A program made the translations under genes and the position numbers. The notes below the pieces were generated by a model. That model was given only the letters and a program-made list of their open reading frames with translations. It ran no database searches and was not told the DNA's origin. 64,000 bases of DNA from Saccharothrix sp. HUAS TT1 (GTDB taxonomy: Bacteria > Actinomycetota > Actinomycetes > Mycobacteriales > Pseudonocardiaceae): contig NZ_CP160453.1 of NCBI RefSeq assembly GCF_040744945.1, positions 4,154,001 to 4,218,000 of the forward strand. The letters run 5' to 3'. Below, piece by piece: positions 46,514 through 54,820 of the stretch. Every line of letters starts with the position of its first letter. Position 1 is the first letter of the stretch.

Positions 46514-46717
46514 GTGACGAACCCGTTCGACGACCCCGAAGGCCGCTTCCACGTCCTGGTCAACGACGAGGGCCAGCACTCGCTGTGGCCGGCGTTCGCC
46601 GAAGTCCCGGCCGGCTGGACCGCCGCGTTCGGCCCCGACACGCGGGAGGCGTGCGTCGCGCACGTGGAGGAGAACTGGACCGACCTGCGCCCGCTCAGCC
46701 TTCGCGGACCGGCTTGA
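46514..46717 (+). CDS. MbtH-family protein
   Basis: A 67-residue MbtH-like protein, an activator of NRPS adenylation domains. [33 protein letters not shown] and the three conserved tryptophans are present. GTG 46514 follows GGAGGACCC. It implies an NRPS that builds the hydroxamate siderophore, but none is encoded in this stretch. Its 3-prime end overlaps the convergent DUF6191 gene by 23 bp. Confidence 0.93.
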   Translation: MTNPFDDPEGRFHVLVNDEGQHSLWPAFAEVPAGWTAAFGPDTREACVAHVEENWTDLRPLSLRGPA

Positions 46718-46994
46718 GCCGGATGACCGCGACACCGCTGTCCAGGTCGACGCCGTGCGGCGGGGCGCCCTGGGCGTCCTCCTCGCGCATCACGGCCGTG
46801 GAATCGCGGTGGTCGAGCTCCATCCGCTTGGACCCGTAGAACATCGCGGTGATCTCGTTGACGGTCGTGGTCGCCAGCGGTGTGCCCGCGCGCTTGCGCC
46901 GCCGCTGACGCAGCAATTCGTACACGGCCACCCCGACGATCGACAGCGTGCCGCCGGGGATCGACCAGGCCAGCACCAGCTCCACCGAGTCCAC
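46695..46994 (-). CDS. DUF6191-type small membrane protein
   Basis: A 99-residue protein with one N-terminal membrane helix ([20 protein letters not shown]), a basic patch (RQRRRKRAG) and a cytoplasmic part with [20 protein letters not shown], which is the conserved DUF6191 core. Function unknown. GTG 46994. Confidence 0.75.
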   Translation of the reverse strand: MDSVELVLAWSIPGGTLSIVGVAVYELLRQRRRKRAGTPLATTTVNEITAMFYGSKRMELDHRDSTAVMREEDAQGAPPHGVDLDSGVAVIRLKPVREG

Positions 46995-47084
46995 ACCACC
47001 CGAACGGCCGGCGGGGCGGTGGTGTTCCGACGCGGTGGCGAACGCCCGTGACGGGGCCGACCGGCCCCGTCACGGGCGGCGGGA

Positions 47085-47651
47085 TCAGTAGACGAAGCAC
47101 TCCGTGCCGGCGTACCCGGCCACCCGGACGTCCGCGGTGGCCAGCTGGCCCGCGAACCGGCGGTCCACCTCGGCCCGCTCGGCCGCGTTGGGCAGCTCGT
47201 TGCGGCACGAGACGGGCGCGCTGGAGCCGGACATCAGGTCGGCGCACAGGCCGGTCCGCCGGTCCGGCAGGCCGAGGATGTGGCCGATCTCGTGCGTGCT
47301 GATCCGGGGCCGGTGGTAGCCCTGCTGCACGGCCTGGCGGCCCATGTAGACCGTCCCGTTGCCGAGCGACGTCACGTAGGCGCGGGGCCAGCCGTTGTCC
47401 GCGAGGATGCGGATGTTGGTCGGCGTGCCGGAGGCCCGGCGGGCCAGCTTGACGTTGCTCACCGAGTTGTTCCAGTTCGCCGCGGCGCGGTCCCAGTCCG
47501 CCGTGAACTCCTGGGCCTGGCTGACGTCGTAGTACAGCGTGCGCACCAGGGCCTGGGGTTCCGCCGACGCGCTGGGCGCGCCGACCGCGACCAGCGGCAG
47601 CAGCAGGCCCATCACGGCCACGACGACACGCGCGGCCTTTCGTACGAGCAT
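47085..47651 (-). CDS. Snapalysin-family secreted zinc metalloprotease
   Basis: A 188-residue protein with a signal peptide (VVVAVMGLLLPLVAVGA, ending ASAE). The mature enzyme of about 155 residues has the metzincin-like STHEIGHILGLPDRRTG motif, in which H-E-x-x-H-x-x-G-x-x-D gives two histidines and an aspartate as zinc ligands, the hallmark of snapalysin (peptidase family M7), and a disulfide pair around CADLMSGSSAPVSC. It would degrade milk-type proteins outside the cell. ATG 47651 follows AAGGAGACCACC. No LysR activator is adjacent, unlike the Streptomyces snpA locus. Confidence 0.92.
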   Translation of the reverse strand: MLVRKAARVVVAVMGLLLPLVAVGAPSASAEPQALVRTLYYDVSQAQEFTADWDRAAANWNNSVSNVKLARRASGTPTNIRILADNGWPRAYVTSLGNGTVYMGRQAVQQGYHRPRISTHEIGHILGLPDRRTGLCADLMSGSSAPVSCRNELPNAAERAEVDRRFAGQLATADVRVAGYAGTECFVY

Positions 47652-47772
47652 GGTGGTCTCCTTGGGTACAGGGACGGGGAGCCACAGGACAGGGGAGGCT
47701 CCCGCCCCACCAACGAACCAGCCGTAGCCCGCCGTCACCAGCCCCATACGTAGGGTCCTGGAGAATAGTTGA

Positions 47773-47802
47773 CTCTGACTGATCTCTCAGTAATAGTCAG
47801 AG
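47773..47802. promoter_or_regulatory. PadR-type operator
   Basis: An inverted repeat CTCTGACT-N14-AGTCAGAG lies 18 bp before the PadR gene start at 47820; extra GACT half sites surround it. It is probably the binding site of the PadR protein itself. Confidence 0.6.
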
Positions 47803-47819
47803 CTGACTAGGAGGTGGCG

Positions 47820-48401
47820 GTGACGTCCAAGCGCAAGGTCGGCAACCTGCTCGGGTTGGCGGTGCTCGGGTACCTCGTCCGCGAGCCCCTGCACCCCTAC
47901 GAGCTGAGCCGGCTCATGCGGGCGCACGGCGACGACCGCAGCATCAAGTTCACCCACGGCTCGCTGTACATGGTGTTCGGGCAGCTAGCCAAGGCCGGGT
48001 TCATCGTGGAGCACGGGACGTCCCGCGAGGGGCAGCGGCCGGAGCGGACCACCTACGCGCTGACCGACGCCGGGCGGGCCGAGCTGAAGGACTGGATGCG
48101 CGAGCTGGTCGCCGAACCGCGGCACGAGCGCCCGCAGTTCGTCGCGGCGCTCTCGATGATCGCCGCGCTGCACCCGGACGAGGTCGTCGACCTGCTGCGC
48201 GACCGGCTGGTCGGGCTCCGCCTGCAGCTGGACGAGGCCGAGGCGGTGCTGGCGGGCGCCGACGCGCACCCGTTGTTCCTGGTCGAGGAGGAGTACCGGA
48301 TCGCGCTGCTGAACGCCGAGGTCGCCTTCGTGCGGCACTTCCTGGCGCGCATCGGCGACTGGCGCCCGCAGTGGGCGGGCTTCCACGAGGGGGGACGATG
48401 A
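47820..48401 (+). CDS. PadR-family transcriptional regulator
   Basis: A 193-residue PadR regulator: winged helix with LLGLAVLGYLVREPLHPYEL, FTHGSLYMVFGQLAKAGFI and TTYALTDAGRAELKDWM, then a C-terminal dimerisation helix. GTG 47820 is preferred because GGAGG is 5 nt upstream; GTG 47814 is too near. It overlaps the flavin monooxygenase gene by 4 bp (ATGA), so the enzyme is presumably its regulated partner and an aromatic compound the inducer. Confidence 0.9.
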   Translation: MTSKRKVGNLLGLAVLGYLVREPLHPYELSRLMRAHGDDRSIKFTHGSLYMVFGQLAKAGFIVEHGTSREGQRPERTTYALTDAGRAELKDWMRELVAEPRHERPQFVAALSMIAALHPDEVVDLLRDRLVGLRLQLDEAEAVLAGADAHPLFLVEEEYRIALLNAEVAFVRHFLARIGDWRPQWAGFHEGGR

Positions 48402-49573
48402 GGGCGACCGTCATCGGCGGCGGCATCGGCGGGCCGGTGGCGGCCATGGCGCTGCGGAAGGCCGGGATCGAGGCGACCGTCCACGAGCGCCACCCCGGGA
48501 CGACCGGCGGATCGGGCGGCGCGTTGAGCATCGCGCCCAACGGGCTGCAGGCGTTGGCGGTCGTCGGTCTCGCCGACGCGGTGCGCGCCATCGGCACGCC
48601 GATGACCGCCGTGGAGCTGCAGAGCTGGACCGGGCGGACGCTCGGCCGGTTCGGCAGCGAGCCGCCGCAGCTGCTGGTGTGGCGGAACGACCTGCACCGC
48701 GTGCTGCGCGAGGAGGCGGCGCGGCGCGGCGTCGTCATCGAGCACGGCCGGGAGCTCGTGGCCGCCGTCGACCACGGCCCGCACGTCACCGCGCGCTTCG
48801 CCGACGGGTCCGAGGTGGCGTCCGACCTGCTGGTCGGCGCGGACGGCATCCGATCGGCGGTGCGCCGGGCCATCGACCCGGACGCCCCGGGCCCGCGGTA
48901 CGCGGGACTGCTCGGCTTCGGCGCGCGGGTGGGGCGGACGGGCGAGCCGCCGACCGGCGGCGCGATGCGGCTCGTCTCGGGCAAGCGCGCGTTCTTCGGC
49001 TACCAGGTCCACGACGACGGCTCCGGCGGCTGGTTCGCCAACCTGCCCCGCAAGACCCCGCTGACCACGACCGAGGCCCGCGCCACCGCGCCGGCCGAGT
49101 GGCTGGCCGTGCTGCGCGGGTCGTTCGCCGCCGACCGCACACCGGCCACCCGCCTGATCGCCGCCACCGACCCGGCCGACCTGGTGGTGACGGGCGCGCT
49201 GGAGGACGTGCCGAGCGTGCCGAGGTGGAGCCGGGGCCGGCTGGTGCTGCTCGGCGACGCCGCGCACGCCACGTCGCCGAGTTCCGGCCAGGGCGCCTCC
49301 CTGGCGTTCGAGAGCGCCGTGCAACTGGCCCGCTGCCTGCGCGACCTGCCGCACCCCGAGGCGTTCCGGACCTACGAGTCCCTGCGCCGCGACCGGGTCG
49401 AGCGGATCATCGCCCAAGCCGCGAGGACCAACCGCGACAAGGCCGCGGGCCCCGTGGCCAGGCTCCTGCTCTCCGCCCTCCTGCCGCTGGCGTTCAAGTT
49501 CACCGACCCGGCCCGGTTCACCTGGCAGTTCGACCACCGCATCGAGTGGGACGACACCCTCACCGCCGCGTAG
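48398..49573 (+). CDS. FAD-dependent monooxygenase
   Basis: A 391-residue group A flavoprotein hydroxylase. FAD site VIGGGIGGPVAAMALRKAGI, the D-G motif DLLVGADGIRSAVRRAI, and the ribose-binding GRLVLLGDAAHATSPSSGQG are all present. It is of the FAD-binding-3 type seen in aromatic hydroxylases and tetracycline-inactivating TetX-like enzymes; the substrate is unknown. Translationally coupled to the PadR regulator. Confidence 0.9.
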   Translation: MRATVIGGGIGGPVAAMALRKAGIEATVHERHPGTTGGSGGALSIAPNGLQALAVVGLADAVRAIGTPMTAVELQSWTGRTLGRFGSEPPQLLVWRNDLHRVLREEAARRGVVIEHGRELVAAVDHGPHVTARFADGSEVASDLLVGADGIRSAVRRAIDPDAPGPRYAGLLGFGARVGRTGEPPTGGAMRLVSGKRAFFGYQVHDDGSGGWFANLPRKTPLTTTEARATAPAEWLAVLRGSFAADRTPATRLIAATDPADLVVTGALEDVPSVPRWSRGRLVLLGDAAHATSPSSGQGASLAFESAVQLARCLRDLPHPEAFRTYESLRRDRVERIIAQAARTNRDKAAGPVARLLLSALLPLAFKFTDPARFTWQFDHRIEWDDTLTAA

Positions 49574-49674
49574 CAACCGCTGAAATGTCCACCTTCGGGT
49601 GACGGGATGCATGATCGGGACCGATGGCCCGGAACGGGGCTTTATCGTCGCGGCTCGCCGACTTGGGGAGAGCC

Positions 49675-51753
49675 ATGGACGACGCGGGACCTCCCCGCTC
49701 CGCCGACCGGGTGGTGGGCAATCGCGTCGTCGACGCGACCGGCGGCGTCGTGCAGGCGGGCACCATCACGGGCGGCGTCGTCTTCCACGGCGCAGCGGGC
49801 GCCGGGTTCGGGCCGGACCTGGTGTCCGTCGTGCCGCCGACGTTCCGGCTCGACGGCGCCCTGCACGGCCGCGCCGAGCTGATCAGGGACCTGGTCCGGA
49901 CCGTTCGCGCGCAGCGGGGCGCCCACGTCGTGCTGCACGGACTGGGCGGCAGCGGCAAGACGACCGCCGCGCTCGCGGTGGCGGCCCGACTGGCCCGCGA
50001 TTCCCGGGACATCAGGGTGTGGTGGCTCGACGCGTCGGCCGAGAAGGCGTTGCGCGCCGGGTTCCGCGAGGTCGCGCTGGAGGCGGGCGCCCCGCTGGAC
50101 CAGGTGATCCAGGCGTGGTCGGGTGGTCAATCGGCGGCCCGGGTCCTCAGGGCCGCGCTCGGGAACTGCGCGCACCCGTGGGTGCTCGTCATCGACAACG
50201 CCGACGACGAGCGGCTGCTGGAGCCCTGGTGGCAGCCGCTCGCGCAGCAGCGCGGCGCGGTGCTGGTCACCACCCGCGACGGCCGTCCCGTGAGTTGGCC
50301 CAACGCCGAGCTGCGCGGGGTCGGCCCGCTGGACGAGGAGGAGGCCGTGGCGCTGCTGCGTGCCCTCGCCCCCGACAGCGGCACCGTCAAGCAGGCCCGT
50401 GACCTCGCCGGCACCCTCGGTCACCTGCCCCTGACCCTGCACCTGGCGGGCCGGTACCTCAGCGCGGCGAAGGCGTTCCCCCCGGTGCCGGACGTGCAGC
50501 TGCCGCAGGACTTCGACAGCTACCGGCTCGTCTTCCGCAGCGACTTCGGCACCCTGGACGAGCTGCACGGGCTGGACCGGGCGCTGGGGCCGCGCGAGCT
50601 GCTGACCCGCACGTGGGAATTCACCCTCGACCTCCTGCACGAGCTCGGCCACCCGCTGGCCCGCCCGCTGCTGCGGTGGTTGTCGTGCTTCGCCCAAGCG
50701 CCGATCCCCTACACGCTCGTGGATGCGAGGGTGATCGCCCGCAGTCCGCTGTTCGCCGGCGCCACCGGCAGGTCGGTGTTGCGGACGCTCGTCGCGCTGG
50801 AGAGGTTCGGCCTGACGGAGAACGCTGCCTTCCGCCACGTCCTCTCGTCCTCGGTCACCACCGACAGCCTGCGACTGCACCCCGTCATCCGCGAGGCGAA
50901 CCGCCACCAACCGGATTTCGCCCGCGACCTCAGGGAGTACATCAAGGTCGCGGTCGCCGTGCTGGACGGATTCACGTCCTACCTCTCGATCGGAGTCGCG
51001 GAGGACATGTCCAGGTGGGCCGCCCTGAGCCCGCACTGCGAGCACGTGAGCTACTGGATCCACCAGGAGCAGGGGGTGTTCTCCGACGACTGGGCGCTGC
51101 TGGCGACCAAGCTCGCCTGCACCGTGGCGAGGTTCGCACAGGTGACCGAGGACCACATGAGGGCCGAGGTCCTGTTCAACCACGCTCTGGTGGTGCGAGT
51201 CCGACTGCTCGGCGAGGACCACCCCGAAGTGCTGGGCGTGCGTCGCGAGGTCGCGTGGCTGCACTGGAACAACGCCGCCACCGACCAGGACCGGTTCCGG
51301 CAGTGCGTGGACGAGTACGAGGTGTTGACCCGGCGGTGCCGCGACACCCTGGGCGAACAAGATCCGCTGACCCTGTTGTGCCGGTTCGACTTGGCGCTGG
51401 TCCGGTCCCACGATTCGGGAGGTCCCTCGGTCGCGGAGCACTACCGCGACGTGGTCCGGCTCGGGCGGCAGGTGTTCGGCGGGGTGGAGCGGATCGGTTT
51501 CACGACGCAGGTCAGCCTGGTCGGGCACTTGTGGCGGCGGATGCACCGGGCCGGTGCGGCCGACCACGTGCTGGAGGAGGAGATCGTCCGGCTCATCACC
51601 ATGGTCGACGAAATGGACGGCGATGAGAGCACGCGTGACGATCTCCCACTGGCAGCCGAAGACCTCCGCGCCCGGTTCACGGGGATGCTGGAGTCCTGCG
51701 TGAGCTGGAACGCCCGTTTCTCGGACACGCCAGGCCCTCAGCCGCCCGACTGA
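49675..51753 (+). CDS. STAND (NB-ARC-like) ATPase with amyloid-like N-terminal motif
   Basis: A 692-residue NLR-like protein. Residues 14-38 form a short Gly/Val-rich motif (GNRVVDATGGVVQAG then TITGGVVFH) of the kind seen at the N-termini of bacterial STAND proteins and proposed to assemble as amyloid signalling motifs. Next is the NTPase: P-loop GLGGSGKTTAAL (about 89), Walker B in WVLVIDNADDE, sensor 1 TTRDGRPVSW and the GLP-like LGHLPLTLHLAGRYL. The C-terminal half is helical, with TPR-like units (HALVVRVRLLGEDHPEVLGV). ATG 49675 has GGGGAG 5 nt upstream; a longer frame from 49624 is possible. No effector gene with a matching motif is adjacent. Confidence 0.82.
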   Translation: MDDAGPPRSADRVVGNRVVDATGGVVQAGTITGGVVFHGAAGAGFGPDLVSVVPPTFRLDGALHGRAELIRDLVRTVRAQRGAHVVLHGLGGSGKTTAALAVAARLARDSRDIRVWWLDASAEKALRAGFREVALEAGAPLDQVIQAWSGGQSAARVLRAALGNCAHPWVLVIDNADDERLLEPWWQPLAQQRGAVLVTTRDGRPVSWPNAELRGVGPLDEEEAVALLRALAPDSGTVKQARDLAGTLGHLPLTLHLAGRYLSAAKAFPPVPDVQLPQDFDSYRLVFRSDFGTLDELHGLDRALGPRELLTRTWEFTLDLLHELGHPLARPLLRWLSCFAQAPIPYTLVDARVIARSPLFAGATGRSVLRTLVALERFGLTENAAFRHVLSSSVTTDSLRLHPVIREANRHQPDFARDLREYIKVAVAVLDGFTSYLSIGVAEDMSRWAALSPHCEHVSYWIHQEQGVFSDDWALLATKLACTVARFAQVTEDHMRAEVLFNHALVVRVRLLGEDHPEVLGVRREVAWLHWNNAATDQDRFRQCVDEYEVLTRRCRDTLGEQDPLTLLCRFDLALVRSHDSGGPSVAEHYRDVVRLGRQVFGGVERIGFTTQVSLVGHLWRRMHRAGAADHVLEEEIVRLITMVDEMDGDESTRDDLPLAAEDLRARFTGMLESCVSWNARFSDTPGPQPPD

Positions 51754-51760
51754 GCGCGGG

Positions 51761-52240
51761 TCAGCGGGTCGTGCCGTCGACCGCGAACGCCGGCAGCCGG
51801 CGGGCGTAGCAGACGGATTCCGGGGCGCCGCGGTACGGGCCGAAGTTGTCGATGCGGTGGTAGCCCTCGCGTTCGTAGAAGCGCATCGCCTCCGGTTGGC
51901 GCGTGCCGGTCTCCAGCAGCACGTCCACGACACCCGCGCGGCGGGCTTGGTCCTCCAGGGCCCGCAGGATGCGCGTGGCCACGCCGGCGCCGCGTGACGC
52001 GGGGGCGACGTACATCCGCTTGACCTCGGCCGTGCCCGGTTCGACCAGCCGCAGGCCGCCGCAGCCGACCGCGCGACCGTCGCGATCCCGGGCGACCACG
52101 AAGACCACCACGTCGTGCGCTCCCGGCGTGGCGCCGGGCTCGTGGTCGTCGGTGCCGTACCGGGCGTCCAGCTCCGCCCGTTGCGCGGCACGCAGCCGCG
52201 TGCCGTCCACGCCGTCCCAGGGTTCGACCCGCACGTCCAC
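51761..52240 (-). CDS. GNAT-family N-acetyltransferase
   Basis: A 159-residue acetyltransferase. Motif A is RMYVAPASRGAGVATRILRA with the acetyl-CoA pyrophosphate loop, followed by VLLETGTRQPEAMRFYEREG. Substrate unknown. GTG 52240 has GGAGGAGG upstream. It is divergent from a TetR gene; the 74-bp gap contains two operator-like repeats. Confidence 0.88.
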   Translation of the reverse strand: MDVRVEPWDGVDGTRLRAAQRAELDARYGTDDHEPGATPGAHDVVVFVVARDRDGRAVGCGGLRLVEPGTAEVKRMYVAPASRGAGVATRILRALEDQARRAGVVDVLLETGTRQPEAMRFYEREGYHRIDNFGPYRGAPESVCYARRLPAFAVDGTTR

Positions 52241-52253
52241 CCGCGCCTCCTCC

Positions 52254-52282
52254 GTAACAAGCGTTACCGTAACAAACGGTAC
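52254..52282. promoter_or_regulatory. GTAAC repeats between GNAT and TetR genes
   Basis: GTAAC-AAGC-GTTAC (52254-52267) and GTAAC-AAAC-GGTAC (52269-52282), two inverted repeats 15 bp apart in the divergent promoter region. Probable operator of the TetR protein encoded at 52315, controlling both genes. Confidence 0.65.
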
Positions 52283-52314
52283 GATCTGGTGGCAGTCGGC
52301 GGGGAGAGGTCGGG

Positions 52315-52890
52315 GTGGCCAGGAAGAAGGACGTGGAGGGGGACCGGCGGCGGCTGTCCGCCGCGGTCTGGTCCGTGCTGGCCGAACGGGGTCCCACCGG
52401 GCTCACCCTGCGCGCGGTGGCGGAGCGGGCCGGGTGCACGACCGGGCTCGTGCTGCACACGTTCCCGGACAAGAGGGCGCTGCTCGTGCACGCGCGCGAA
52501 CTGCTGCACCACCGCACGGCCGTCCGGGCCGACGCCGCCGAGGACGACGCGCCGGACGCGATGGGCAAGCTCAAGGCCGTGCTGTCGCTGGCGGTCACGC
52601 CGACCGGTGACCACGACGAGTCCCGCGTCTGGATCGGCTTCCTGGCCGCCTCGCTCGCCGACCCCGCGCTGGCCGACGTCCACGTCGCGCACAGCCGGGC
52701 GTTCCTGCGCCGGCTGGAACGGCTGCTCGCCCCGGTCCGCCCCGACTGGGACGAGGCGCGCCGCGGTCGGACCGCCAAGGCGCTGGTCGCCCTGGTCGAG
52801 GGCTTCAACGTGCTCGCCGTGCGCGACCCCGGCACCTACACCCAGGACGTCAAGGACACCGCGATCGAGGCCGCGCTCGCGCTCACGTGA
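52315..52890 (+). CDS. TetR-family transcriptional regulator
   Basis: A 191-residue TetR regulator. The head is LTLRAVAERAGCTTGLVLHT followed by FPDKRALLVHA. The C-terminal domain resembles BetI-like members (WIGFLAASLADPALADVH). GTG 52315. It overlaps the next convergent TetR gene by 8 bp. Likely represses the divergent acetyltransferase gene. Confidence 0.88.
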   Translation: MARKKDVEGDRRRLSAAVWSVLAERGPTGLTLRAVAERAGCTTGLVLHTFPDKRALLVHARELLHHRTAVRADAAEDDAPDAMGKLKAVLSLAVTPTGDHDESRVWIGFLAASLADPALADVHVAHSRAFLRRLERLLAPVRPDWDEARRGRTAKALVALVEGFNVLAVRDPGTYTQDVKDTAIEAALALT

Positions 52891-53479
52891 TCCGCCCCAG
52901 CAGCAGGTCCAGCCGGGCCCGGCGGTGGACGGGGCGCAGCCGCCCGCCGCGGTCGAGGGCGGCCAGGCCGTGCAGGGCGCTCCACAGGACCTCGACCAGG
53001 GGCTCCACGTCTTCGTCACCGGCCAGCGGGCCGACGGCGGCCACGAACTCGGTGAACCCGGCGCGCACCTCGGCCGGCGTCTCGTCGGTGCCGAACGGCA
53101 GGTCGACCTCGCGGACGAACATGGCGTCGTAGAGCGCGGGGTGGGAGGCGGCGAAGCTCAGGTACGCCTCGGCGACCGCGCGCAGCGCCTTCGCAGGCGA
53201 GCGGTGCGCCGCGCGGGCGGCGCGCATCCGTTCGGCCAGCTCGTCGAAACCCCGCACGGCGACCGCGCGCACGATCGCGTCCTTGTTCTCGAAGTGGCTG
53301 TAGAGCACCGGCTGGCTGTACTCGACGCGTTCGGCGAGCCGCCGGGTGGTGACCGCGTCCCAGCCCTCCGCCTCGGCCAGCTCCCGGGCCACGTCGATGA
53401 TCAGCCGGTGTCGTTCGGCGCGGTCGCGCGCACGGCGTTCCTGGTTGGCCACGACCGGAATTCTAGCAGTGCTAGACAT
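52883..53479 (-). CDS. TetR-family transcriptional regulator
   Basis: A 198-residue regulator with the head AVTTRRLAERVEYSQPVLYS and HFENKDAIVRAV, the W-D/E-A-V-T-T-R-R subfamily of TetR. The C-terminal TetR_C-type domain is intact. ATG 53479 overlaps one of its presumed operators (53463-53475 codes for residues 2-6); if the GTG at 53452 is used instead, the operator lies in the leader. Divergent from the DUF4267 gene, which it should repress; the same operator occurs at 2.1 kb. Confidence 0.85.
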   Translation of the reverse strand: MSSTARIPVVANQERRARDRAERHRLIIDVARELAEAEGWDAVTTRRLAERVEYSQPVLYSHFENKDAIVRAVAVRGFDELAERMRAARAAHRSPAKALRAVAEAYLSFAASHPALYDAMFVREVDLPFGTDETPAEVRAGFTEFVAAVGPLAGDEDVEPLVEVLWSALHGLAALDRGGRLRPVHRRARLDLLLGRIT

Positions 53480-53526
53480 CCGAGCGCCACTATGTCTAGT
53501 GTTGCTCGTATATCTAGCACTGCTAG
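53463..53526. promoter_or_regulatory. Three CTAGC-N3-GCTAG operators
   Basis: CTAGCAGTGCTAG (53463-53475), the degenerate CTAGTGTTGCTCG (53496-53508) and CTAGCACTGCTAG (53514-53526). The last two have centres 18 bp apart, exactly as in the pair at 2084-2114. They fill the promoter region between the TetR gene and the DUF4267 gene. Confidence 0.75.
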
Positions 53527-53543
53527 CTTCAGGAGTCGACGCC

Positions 53544-53933
53544 ATGTCCCACAAGCGGGTCAACACAGGTCTTGCCGTGCTCGTCGTCCTCGCCGGTCTT
53601 TGGTTCGGCCTCGGCTTCCTGCTCGACCCGGAGTACGCCGCCTCCGGCTTCGGCATCGACCCGTGGCCGCGGGGCGAGGCGGCCGGCTACTACGTGGTCA
53701 AGGGCGTGCGCGACATCGCGTACGGGCTGACGGCGCTGGTCCTGCTGCTGCTCGGGCACCGCCGCGCCCTCGGCTGGGTGGTGCTGGCCGACGCGATCAT
53801 CCCGATCGGCGACTGCGTCGCCGTGTTCACCCACGGCGGCACCGCGGCCCACGCCCTCGGCGTGCACGGCTCGGCCGCCGCGCTGGTGCTCATCGCGGCG
53901 GCGTCGCTGCTGTGGGAGACCCGGAAGCGGTGA
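53544..53933 (+). CDS. DUF4267 membrane protein
   Basis: A 129-residue protein with four membrane helices (LAVLVVLAGLWFGLGFLL, YGLTALVLLLLGH, LGWVVLADAIIPIGDCVAVF, AAALVLIAAASLLW). GIDPWPRGEAAGYYVVKGVR and DAIIPIGD are typical of DUF4267, which is often regulated by a neighbouring TetR. Function unknown. AGGAG precedes ATG 53544. It overlaps the convergent methyltransferase gene by 44 bp. Confidence 0.82.
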   Translation: MSHKRVNTGLAVLVVLAGLWFGLGFLLDPEYAASGFGIDPWPRGEAAGYYVVKGVRDIAYGLTALVLLLLGHRRALGWVVLADAIIPIGDCVAVFTHGGTAAHALGVHGSAAALVLIAAASLLWETRKR

Positions 53934-54777
53934 GCAGGAACGCGGGCGACCACCAGTAGTCGTGCAGCCGGGCGACCCGGACGTCGGTGAACCCGGCCCG
54001 CTCCACCTGCTCCGCCCACCGGGTCGCCGGCTGCTCCCACGTCGCCCGGGTCGCGCCCGGCGCCAGCTGCCCGGTCAGCACCGGCATCAGAAACCCCTGC
54101 GCGACGAGGTCGCGGTCCGCGTCGTACTCGGCCAGCCCGCGCTCGTACGCCTCGGCCAGGAAGCGCCGGTGCTCGGGGCTCGCGTGCGGCAGGTCCGGCA
54201 CGTCGAACTCGACCACCGCGAGCACGCCGACGTGGTCCACCAGGTCGGCCAGCACGCCGTCGCGCACCTCGTGCGGCAACGCGTGCAGCGCGAACGTCGA
54301 CTGGGCCACGTCGAACACCGCGCCCTCGGGCAGTTCCGCCGCGAACGGCTCGACCCGGCCGTTGCGCGCGTCCACCCGCACCCCCTCGAACTCCGCCAAC
54401 GCCCGCACCGCCACGTCCAGCAACGCGGTGGACGGCTCGACCAGCGTGACGGAGGCGGGCGCGTGCCCGGACGCCAGCGCCGGTCGCAGCGACCGGCCGT
54501 CACCGCAGCCGACGTCCAGCAGGCTCGTCGGCCGGGCGTCGGCGTGGACCCGGCCCAGCGCGGCGGTCACCGCCCCGTAGAGCCCGACGTTGCCACCGCC
54601 GTCGATGAACGCCTCGAACGCGGCCGGCTGGTCGTACACCGAGCCGTCCCGGGTCGCCGCCAGGTACTCGGCCAACGCCGCCGCGAGCGGGGTGCCGCCG
54701 CCGAGCGCCGCCTCCCTGGCCAGGTCGAGGTCGTCCGCGGCCAGCGCCGCCAGTGCCCGGTCGATGTGGTTCGTCAT
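53890..54777 (-). CDS. Class I SAM-dependent methyltransferase
   Basis: A 295-residue protein. SAM motif I is SLLDVGCGDGRSLRPALA (about residue 86), followed by VTLVEPSTALLDVAVRAL and FDVAQSTFALHALP. The first 80 residues are an extra helical part with DGSVYDQPAAFEAFIDGGGN. The acceptor is unknown; a similar N-terminal extension is found in methyltransferases acting on small molecules. ATG 54777. Confidence 0.82.
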   Translation of the reverse strand: MTNHIDRALAALAADDLDLAREAALGGGTPLAAALAEYLAATRDGSVYDQPAAFEAFIDGGGNVGLYGAVTAALGRVHADARPTSLLDVGCGDGRSLRPALASGHAPASVTLVEPSTALLDVAVRALAEFEGVRVDARNGRVEPFAAELPEGAVFDVAQSTFALHALPHEVRDGVLADLVDHVGVLAVVEFDVPDLPHASPEHRRFLAEAYERGLAEYDADRDLVAQGFLMPVLTGQLAPGATRATWEQPATRWAEQVERAGFTDVRVARLHDYWWSPAFLLTASGSPTAATPPR

Positions 54778-54820
54778 CGCACGAGCATGTCAAGGCGCGC
54801 GCCGGCGCGCGGACGCCGCG

